This document shows, one piece after another, positions 6,963 to 12,370 of a DNA stretch of 12,370 nt (the first letter of the stretch is position 1; the number at the start of each line of letters is the position of its first letter). The position numbers and the translations under genes are program-made. This DNA comes from CAZHDI01 sp964531285 (GTDB lineage: Bacteria; Pseudomonadota; Alphaproteobacteria; JAJFIK01), in NCBI GenBank assembly GCA_964531285.1, contig CAZHDI010000099.1, positions 1 through 12,370 on the forward strand, written 5' to 3'. Under the pieces are notes generated by a model, which did not search any database, had not been told where the DNA came from, and saw nothing but the letters and a program-made list of their open reading frames with translations.

Positions 6963-8222
6963 CTAGCCGGGCATGTCCAGCGACGGTACCGTGCTGGCGA
7001 CAGGCGCTTCGTCCAGAACGGCTTCCAGACCCCGCAACACGGTTTCTTTCGACCATCGGTCCACGGCGCGGACCCGGGCGCGGGCCCCGAGATGATCCCG
7101 CAATGTGTCCACATGCGACAGGCGCACCAGCGCATCCGCAAGAGCGCGGCTGTCATGGGGCGGCACGATCACGCCGCAATCATCCACTTCGCGGGCAATG
7201 CCCGTATCCGGATCAACCGTGGCCACGACGGGCCGGCCCGAAGCCAACATCGGCGCCAGCTTGCTGGGCAGCACCAGATCGGTGGCTTCGGCGATTTGCG
7301 GCAACAGATGAATATCGGCCGCGGACAGAAGATCGGCCATGCGCTCATGGGGCTGAAGAGTCTCGAACAGGATGCTCGGCACGTCGCCGGCCATGTCCAT
7401 GAGCTTGGTCTTCAGCGGGCCCTCACCGCAGATCACGAATCGGATGCGCGGATTGCCGGCCAGTTGGCGCGCGGCATCGACGACCGTATCGAGGCTCTGC
7501 TTATAGGAGATGGTGCCGGAATAGAGGCAGACGATGTCATCCGGCCCCACGCCCCAGGCCTGACGATAGGTATTGGAGTCGCGCGGCAGCGGGCGGATGG
7601 CGTCGGTATCGACCCAATTGACGAGTTCGAACACGCGGTCCGGCGACACGCCGCGGCGTTCGACGGAGCGGACCATTTCCGGCGAGATCGAGCTGATCTG
7701 ATCAAAGCTGCGGATGATCTGCCCTTCGGTCCACAGGCCCAGCGATGTGAGCAGACCGGGCTTGAGGATATTGGCCGCGACAGCCGCCTCGACTTCGAAG
7801 TCTTGGATATGCACCCAGGACCGGGCGCCGGACAGGGCGGCTGCGATTCGGGCGGTTGGGCATCCAAGGAGCGAGGGCGCGACCGAAAGCACCACATCCG
7901 GATGGAACGCAAAACCGGCGCGCATCATCTCCACGAAGGAACTGAGTCCCCAGGACATGTGATGCAGGATTCGCTTGCCGCCGGTGGGCACGGACGGCAC
8001 GAAAATACGCGAGCGCCGGACCGTGACGCCGTTGATCGTCTCCCGCCGCCGACGGCCGCCGCGATAGGCTTCGGGAACGCGCCATTGCGGGTAATAGGGC
8101 GGGGCGGTGACGACGCACACCTCATGGCCCCGGGCTGCCATCCATTCGGCAAGCTCGGTCGTGTACTTCGCAATCCCGACAAGTTCGGGCGCGTAGTTCA
8201 GACCATGAATAAGAAGACGCAT
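6963..8222 (-). CDS. GT4 glycosyltransferase, WcaI-like
   Basis: A 419-residue cytoplasmic glycosyltransferase of the GT-B fold, the usual length for WcaI. It should add one sugar to the growing lipid-linked repeat unit at the inner membrane. The N-terminal motif LNYAPELVGIAKYTTELA (8-25) followed by GHEVCVVTAPPYYPQWRV (32-49) is typical of WcaI relatives of colanic-acid synthesis. HIQDFEVEAA (138-147) continues the acceptor domain. The donor domain has YSGTISYKQSLDTV (234-247), VICGEGPL (263-270) and the donor-site block LLPQIAEATDLVLPSKL (306-322) followed by MLASGRPVVA (325-334). The WcaI group carries this block in place of a plain E-x7-E motif. The gene converges on the phosphotransferase gene with 120 bp between stops. 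GGAGG lies on the minus strand 11 bases before the ATG, a slightly long spacing. A separate promoter upstream is likely because 540 bp without a gene precede it. Confidence 0.92.
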   Translation of the reverse strand: MRLLIHGLNYAPELVGIAKYTTELAEWMAARGHEVCVVTAPPYYPQWRVPEAYRGGRRRRETINGVTVRRSRIFVPSVPTGGKRILHHMSWGLSSFVEMMRAGFAFHPDVVLSVAPSLLGCPTARIAAALSGARSWVHIQDFEVEAAVAANILKPGLLTSLGLWTEGQIIRSFDQISSISPEMVRSVERRGVSPDRVFELVNWVDTDAIRPLPRDSNTYRQAWGVGPDDIVCLYSGTISYKQSLDTVVDAARQLAGNPRIRFVICGEGPLKTKLMDMAGDVPSILFETLQPHERMADLLSAADIHLLPQIAEATDLVLPSKLAPMLASGRPVVATVDPDTGIAREVDDCGVIVPPHDSRALADALVRLSHVDTLRDHLGARARVRAVDRWSKETVLRGLEAVLDEAPVASTVPSLDMPG

Positions 8223-8511
8223 CGTCGGGTCAGCCTCCAGCGACCGTGATCAGTGCGTGAAATCTGTCGGATAACGGAGCGTGCGGCCGGGGCTGGCTGG
8301 CTGGCCGCTCATGACGCGAAACACCTACAGATGACAACCGCTTAGGTCAAGTACACACGGGATCCTACAATTGTGCCATTCGGTTATAAGCCGACCGGTC
8401 AGCACCATCGATAGCAAAGCGAGGTCGACGGTAGGTGAACACAAGTCTCTGCAATAAATACAGATTCACCGTGCAATGCGCACATCTTTCAACATTTTCA
8501 TGAGGAAACGG
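8223..8511. other. gene-free leader region upstream of the WcaI-like gene
   Basis: No credible gene lies here. The base composition is visibly more AT-rich than the flanking genes, as expected for a regulatory region of the minus-strand glycosyltransferase. On the minus strand TTGACC (8350-8345) could be a -35 box, with a poor -10 candidate TAGGTG (8327-8322) at 17-bp spacing. This is weak. Small inverted repeats are GCGGCC/GGCCGC (8283-8288 with 8303-8308, around a GGCT tandem run at 8291-8304) and GGTGAA/TTCACC (8434-8439 with 8465-8470). Their function is unknown. Confidence 0.4.
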
Positions 8512-8678
8512 CTCGTGTCGTGGTTCGGACGTTCGCCTCATAATTCGCGGGCCGTCCGATAGCGAACGTCCAAACCGAAACGACACGAGAACCATAGACT
8601 TGCTCGTGTGGCTTCGATCCAGGAATTCGCAAAAACAGGCGTCGGGCACTCATGCGAATTCCTGAATCGCCACACGAA
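8512..8678. repeat. double bulged-hairpin intergenic element, copy 2 (BIME/REPIN-like)
   Basis: It has the same plan as the element at 631-799. Hairpin 1: outer stem 8512-8521 with 8580-8589 (ctcgtgtcgt, 10 bp), a 3-nt bulge gaa at 8577-8579 in the right arm, inner stem 8522-8536 with 8562-8576 (14 of 15 pairs) and a 25-nt loop. The linker aaccatagacttg covers 8590-8602. Hairpin 2: outer stem 8603-8612 with 8669-8678 (9 of 10 pairs), a 3-nt bulge ttc at 8613-8615 in the left arm, inner stem 8616-8631 with 8653-8668 (15 of 16 pairs) and a 21-nt loop. Linker length and hairpin-2 loop length equal those of copy 1, and 10 of 13 linker bases agree. Stem sequences differ from copy 1 but still pair. 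The element begins 84 bp beyond the stop of the sulfotransferase gene on that gene's downstream side. Confidence 0.85.
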
Positions 8679-8762
8679 CGGTCAGTAGACATGGCCATTC
8701 CGGCGATGAATGCCGAGTAAACACTCGACATAGATCACGGCAAGCGCGAATCGCTCGCGCTC

Positions 8763-9773
8763 TCACCGGGTCGGTGCCAGCCAGGTCATGAAATGGCCGA
8801 TGCCCGCGCCCGGACGCATCACCCGCTTCCGGAAGACGAACAGGCCCCAGGGCAAGAGCCGCACGGCGGATTTCAGAACCGCCGCGACACTGCCGACCGA
8901 GACCGGCAGGGACCGCCGCGCACAGCCATAAGCGGCGATTTCTTTTCCGGCGATCAGATTGATCCAGAACAGATCTGCGGCATCCAGATCGGGCCGGTCG
9001 GCGCCGCCCTCGAAACTGGAATTGATATGAGTGGCCTCGCGCGGCGTCCGATCCAGTCCCAGAAACGCGTCCAACAGGTCGATGACGGCGTCGGCATCGC
9101 GGTCGACCGTGTCCTGCTTGATCAGGATCGAGCGATCGGGCAGGCGCTCGTGGAGCCGGTGTGCCGTTAAATAGTTCTTCCGCCAGATGATGGCGAAGGC
9201 CAGGGGATGATAGAGCCCGCGAAAGAGATCGCTGACCGCGTCCTGGCGCTTCTGTGCCTGAAACTTGTAGGACAGCATCGTGGAGTAGGGATCGCGCACG
9301 CAGATGATGAACTTCATCGCGGGATAGGCGTCGAGGATCCGGCCGCTATACAGCAGATGATGCGGGGTCTTTTCGATATAGCCCGGCTTGCCGCAGGCCC
9401 GCGCGATGGCGGTGCAACTCAGATCGAACACCTCTTTGGGCGTCAACCGGTCCGTATCGTCAATGGCCGGTGCACAGGCGAGGATGTGCGGCAGATCCGG
9501 CCGCGCCGCGAGAGCCTGGGCTGAATCCATGGTCCGCCAGCCGGAGATGATCGACTGGCCGATATCCTCCAGCATGGCACGGGCATCGCCGGCGCCATAC
9601 CGCCCGTCCTCATCCGGCGTTTTGAACTTCCGGCCCCAGTAACAACTCTCGCCGAAAGCGGCGATCTGCGGATTGCGGTCCAGGGTCTTGGTGCACCATG
9701 TGGTGCCCGCCCGCGACATGCCGACAATCAGGGCGCGGGGTGCCTGAGGGGAGACCGGCGTTTGAGCATTCAT
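8763..9773 (-). CDS. PAPS-dependent sulfotransferase family protein
   Basis: A 336-residue protein of the sulfotransferase fold, about the usual family length, predicted cytoplasmic. It would transfer sulfate from 3'-phosphoadenylyl sulfate to a hydroxyl of an acceptor. The 5'-phosphosulfate-binding loop is ALIVGMSRAGTTW (14-26), close to the consensus SGTTW with Ala for the first Ser of RSGT. The 3'-phosphate-binding motif is VRDPYSTMLS (159-168), with Arg160 and Ser168 at the expected spacing. EKTPHH (134-139) is the conserved KTP element. The C-terminal part (291-336) is hydrophobic and basic and may touch the membrane. The ATG at 9773 is chosen because GAGGAG lies seven bases upstream. 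The longer frame to 9935 runs through the end of the upstream glycosyltransferase gene. It follows that gene by 25 bp, so the pair is probably one transcript and the acceptor is probably the polysaccharide repeat unit. A lipid or other acceptor cannot be excluded. Confidence 0.9.
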   Translation of the reverse strand: MNAQTPVSPQAPRALIVGMSRAGTTWCTKTLDRNPQIAAFGESCYWGRKFKTPDEDGRYGAGDARAMLEDIGQSIISGWRTMDSAQALAARPDLPHILACAPAIDDTDRLTPKEVFDLSCTAIARACGKPGYIEKTPHHLLYSGRILDAYPAMKFIICVRDPYSTMLSYKFQAQKRQDAVSDLFRGLYHPLAFAIIWRKNYLTAHRLHERLPDRSILIKQDTVDRDADAVIDLLDAFLGLDRTPREATHINSSFEGGADRPDLDAADLFWINLIAGKEIAAYGCARRSLPVSVGSVAAVLKSAVRLLPWGLFVFRKRVMRPGAGIGHFMTWLAPTR

Positions 9774-9780
9774 GGCGTGG

Positions 9781-9786
9781 CTCCTC
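9781..9786 (-). promoter_or_regulatory. ribosome-binding site of the sulfotransferase gene
   Basis: GAGGAG on the minus strand, seven bases before the ATG at 9773-9771. It fixes this start over the longer upstream frame. Confidence 0.7.
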
Positions 9787-9798
9787 ATTCGGGCCGGG

Positions 9799-10971
9799 TC
9801 AGGCTGCAGCCGCCCGACCGGCCAGCAGCGCGGCGTAGGTCTCGACCATGCGGTCGCCGTAGGTCGCGGCATTGCCGGCCTGTTGCGCGGTCGCCAGCGC
9901 CTGGGTCCGCATGCTCTGGGCCAGCACGGGATCATCGGCGAGCTGCGTCAAGCGGTCGGCAATCGCCTGGGGATCCCGGATCGGCACCACAAAACCGTTT
10001 TCACCGTCGCGGATATATTCGGTACCGCCGGTATTCGTCGACGCGATAACCGGACACCCGCAGGCCAGCGCCTGAAGCAGGACCATTCCAACGCCGTCTT
10101 CAATTGACGGCAGCACAAAGACGGTGGCCCGCGACAGCCAGGTGGGAAGCTCCGCCTGCGGCAGGTGACCGGTCATGGTCACGCCGTCGAGCGCGAGCCC
10201 GCGCAGCGCGGCGTCGGTTTCAGCCGATTGCGAGCCGATCAGAATCAACTCGCTGCCCGGTATCGCCGCCCGATTGAACCCGTCGACCAGATACCGGATG
10301 CCTTTGCGCAACGTCAGTCCGCCGATGAAGACGACCCGGAAGACCCCGTCATCCGCGACCGGCTGGGGCGCGAATTTCGAGATATCCACGCCGTAAGGCA
10401 CTTTCGCCAGCTTGTCGCGCGCAACGCCATGGTCGAGGAAGGTCTGAAGCACGAAATCGGACGGCACGGTGATCAGATCGGCCGCCTCGTATTCCTGCTT
10501 CAGGCGCTCCACGGTGCGGGACTTGGGGCCGTGAAAGGGTAAACCAAGATCCCGGTGTTCCATGGAGTTCACGGCAATCTGATTGTCGATGTGGGACGAC
10601 CCGACATCGAGAATGAACCGGCCGCCCATGGTCTGGATTCGCTGACCCGGCTTCAGCGAATACCGGCCCAGCCCGTGAAAGATATCGAGCCCCTCCGGCA
10701 GGCTGCGCGCCACATGTGCCTCGAAGCTGCGCTGCGCCCAGTCATCGAACCCCGGCTTCATCCGGGCGGATAACAGGCCGGACCGCGCCAAGCCCATACG
10801 CAGGCTGTGGGGCACGGGCCAGCAATCCACCTTATGGCGCGGCACTCCCTCGTTTTTAAGCTTGAACCAGGGATAGCCGCTGTAGATGCGGTCCAGGACG
10901 CCATGACGCAAGAGTTCGCGCCCGAGCGTGAAATGATGGAATTTTGCGATAACCGACAAGGCGACACGCAT
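9799..10971 (-). CDS. GT4 glycosyltransferase with an Asp-x7-Gln donor-site motif
   Basis: A 390-residue GT-B fold glycosyltransferase, normal length for GT4, acting in the cytoplasm on lipid-linked sugars. The N terminus MRVALSVIAKFHHFTLGREL has the His/Phe-rich opening seen in one GT4 subgroup. The acceptor domain includes DIFHGLGRYSL (96-106). The donor domain opens with VVFIGGLTLRKGIRYLV (213-229), where Arg222 and Lys223 are in the usual phosphate-binding position. It continues with ELILIGS (241-247) and PSIEDGVGMVLLQALACGCP (288-307). In that block the E-x7-E pair is replaced by Asp292 and Gln300, while Glu291 is retained next to it. TGGTEYIRDGENGFVVP (314-330) closes the site. The enzyme is probably active but sits in a variant subgroup, and its sugar donor is unknown. 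The ATG at 10971 follows AAAAAGG on the minus strand at nine-base spacing. The sulfotransferase gene follows by 25 bp. Confidence 0.9.
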   Translation of the reverse strand: MRVALSVIAKFHHFTLGRELLRHGVLDRIYSGYPWFKLKNEGVPRHKVDCWPVPHSLRMGLARSGLLSARMKPGFDDWAQRSFEAHVARSLPEGLDIFHGLGRYSLKPGQRIQTMGGRFILDVGSSHIDNQIAVNSMEHRDLGLPFHGPKSRTVERLKQEYEAADLITVPSDFVLQTFLDHGVARDKLAKVPYGVDISKFAPQPVADDGVFRVVFIGGLTLRKGIRYLVDGFNRAAIPGSELILIGSQSAETDAALRGLALDGVTMTGHLPQAELPTWLSRATVFVLPSIEDGVGMVLLQALACGCPVIASTNTGGTEYIRDGENGFVVPIRDPQAIADRLTQLADDPVLAQSMRTQALATAQQAGNAATYGDRMVETYAALLAGRAAAA

Positions 10972-10988
10972 GGCGCTGACCTTTTTCT

Positions 10989-11010
10989 GGGCGGGGCGGG
11001 GAGCGACGGG
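10989..11010 (+). other. potential G-quadruplex motif in a divergent promoter region
   Basis: Four G-runs lie on the plus strand: GGG 10989-10991, GGGG 10993-10996, GGGG 10998-11001 and GGG 11008-11010, with loops of 1, 1 and 6 bases. The motif sits 18-39 bp upstream of the glycosyltransferase start codon, on that gene's template strand. Such motifs arise by chance in GC-rich DNA, so function is unproven. Confidence 0.4.
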
Positions 11011-11220
11011 CGAGCAGATGGATAAACCGTCACGCTTTGCCTAATGCCTCGTTGCAGCGGCTGAATCAAGGCAGTAAAGGTCACGTCTGTGCCGATGTTC
11101 GGCCCCGGTGCATGGATTTGCCGGGCGCCGCCGAGACCGAACCGCGCGTTACCGGTTCTTCGCCCCGCTGCTTGTGGCCGTCAGACCCATGACGGCTTCG
11201 CCATCGACGGATGCCGCTTT

Positions 11221-12370
11221 TTGACCCTCAAGCGACTTTGGAACATCCGGCTGGTCCGGGGCTTTGCCGCGCGCTTCCTCGGACAGGGCGCCACCATCGG
11301 CCAGCGCCTGCTGGAGATCCCGGTGTTCATTGCCATGTGGGGCGTGGCCATGGCGGGCGAGTGGTTCGTGTTGACCGCAATGCTGGCGTACATCGCCTTC
11401 GCCGATCTTGGCTTGTCCAATGTCACGGGCCGGTTCATGGCCATGGCGGTCACGCGCGGCGACCATGACGAGGCGCGCCGGTTTTTCGCCACAACGGGCC
11501 TTGTCGTGGCCCTGGTAGCCGTTACAGCAGTGTCCGTCATCGCGGCCCTGGCGCCGCTGATTCCCTTCCACGCATGGCTGCGCTTTGAAAACATCCCCAA
11601 TTCCGAGGCTGGGCGCATTCTGACAGCATACGGAGCAGCCGCCCTCTGCCAGCTCCTGGGATCGCTGGTCTATGCCGGGTTGATGAGCGACGGTCGCTAT
11701 CCTCTGGGCACGCTGTTCCGCTCGCTCACGGGAACCGGAATGAGCTTCGCCGCGATTCTCACCGCGCTTTTGGGCGGGCGTCCGGTGGACGCCGCCTGGG
11801 CCGTTCTGGCCGTTGCCGTAACCGGTCTTATAACCGGTAGCCTGATGCTGATTTGGCTGACCCCCTGGCTGTTCCGGCGCTGGCACTGGATCGACACGGC
11901 GCTGCTGCGCCGGCTCTGGCGGCCCTCCGTGGCCGCTCTGTCGTTCAGCTTCGGACAGGCGCTGAGCTATCAGATGCCGCGAATCATCATCGCTCAGATG
12001 CTCGGTCCGGCGGCGGTCACCGTCTTCCTGGCCCATCGCCAGTTGCTCCTCTTCGCCGGCATGGTCGTGAATTTCGCCGCCCCGGTCGGGTCGGAACTGA
12101 CGCTCATGTTCAAGCAGGACGATGCGGCGGCCATGGCCAAGTTCCGCACCTTGGCTGACCGGTCGGTGCAGTCGTTCACCTGGCTGTCCGGCGCGGCCAT
12201 CCTCGGATTGACCGCACTCGGACCTTGGCTCATCCCGGTCTGGACGGGCGGGGCGGTGAGCGCGAATCTGGGGCTCTTCGTCCTGCTCGCCGCCGTGATG
12301 ACGATGGAAGCGGGCTGGCGCGTGTTCCTGGTGCCGGTCATGTCGCTGAACCGCCACGGCGCCGTCGCGA
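11221..12370 (+). CDS. Wzx-like polysaccharide repeat-unit flippase, C terminus cut by the window edge
   Basis: An open frame of 383 codons runs without a stop to the window edge. The product is very hydrophobic, with about ten predicted membrane segments separated by short basic loops, and fits the Wzx/polysaccharide-biosynthesis (MATE-like, MOP) flippase family. This family moves undecaprenyl-linked repeat units across the inner membrane. The N-terminal LKRLWNIRLVRGFAARFLGQ is an amphipathic basic lead-in, and ADLGLSNVTGRFMAMA (61-76 counting from the TTG at 11221) followed by a GDHDEARRFF loop is typical of Wzx proteins. The start is uncertain: TTG 11221 has no good ribosome-binding site, and an in-frame ATG at 11095 adds a non-coding-looking stretch. 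An out-of-frame ATG at 11189 would join if the T-run at 11218-11222 had one more T. It is divergent from the minus-strand glycosyltransferase. The family call is good and the start is poor. Confidence 0.82.
   Translation, partial: MTLKRLWNIRLVRGFAARFLGQGATIGQRLLEIPVFIAMWGVAMAGEWFVLTAMLAYIAFADLGLSNVTGRFMAMAVTRGDHDEARRFFATTGLVVALVAVTAVSVIAALAPLIPFHAWLRFENIPNSEAGRILTAYGAAALCQLLGSLVYAGLMSDGRYPLGTLFRSLTGTGMSFAAILTALLGGRPVDAAWAVLAVAVTGLITGSLMLIWLTPWLFRRWHWIDTALLRRLWRPSVAALSFSFGQALSYQMPRIIIAQMLGPAAVTVFLAHRQLLLFAGMVVNFAAPVGSELTLMFKQDDAAAMAKFRTLADRSVQSFTWLSGAAILGLTALGPWLIPVWTGGAVSANLGLFVLLAAVMTMEAGWRVFLVPVMSLNRHGAVA

Noticed and set aside
8365..8649. Minus-strand open frame in the gene-free region
   Set aside because: It overlaps copy 2 of the double-hairpin element and its peptide shows no domain or good start site.
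11149..12357. Minus-strand open frame of 402 codons
   Set aside because: The translation is His/Gln/Arg/Glu-rich with no recognisable domain. The opposite strand encodes a clear multi-span flippase running off the window edge.

Overview
The window is GC-rich DNA whose gene content and codon usage (strong G/C third positions, Ala/Arg/Gly/Asp-rich proteins) suggest an alphaproteobacterium. The exact genus cannot be read from the sequence. Most of the window is part of an exopolysaccharide or capsule locus of the Wzx/Wzy type.

Layout. The left edge carries a possible divergent partial gene (minus, 1-103), a small C-tail membrane protein (206-592) and a small lipoprotein (827-1237). An exported protein with an acidic Asn/Asp tail (1509-2153) and a membrane-anchored protein with a TPR-like helical segment (2171-2947) follow, 17 bp apart. 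They lead into a 738-residue polysaccharide co-polymerase/BY-kinase of the Wzc/ExoP type (3028-5244) and a polyprenyl-phosphate sugar phosphotransferase (5316-6842). Transcription then converges: a WcaI-like GT4 glycosyltransferase (8222-6963) and a two-gene unit of a GT4 glycosyltransferase and a sulfotransferase (10971-8763) lie on the minus strand. A Wzx-like flippase (11221 to the right edge) diverges from that unit.

How the genes fit together. The phosphotransferase would load the first sugar-phosphate on undecaprenyl phosphate. The two GT4 enzymes would extend the lipid-linked repeat unit, the sulfotransferase may sulfate it, the flippase would move it across the inner membrane, and the Wzc-like protein would control chain length and export. 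No Wzy polymerase and no Wza-type outer-membrane exporter is visible, so both must lie outside the window or elsewhere in the genome.

The most unusual signal is not a gene. Two intergenic elements of about 167-169 bp (631-799 and 8512-8678) share one elaborate architecture: two long bulged hairpins arranged as an inverted pair around a conserved 13-nt linker. Their stems differ between copies in sequence, yet pairing is kept in both. They look like a BIME/REPIN-like dispersed family whose folded shape is under selection. I cannot match them to a named family.
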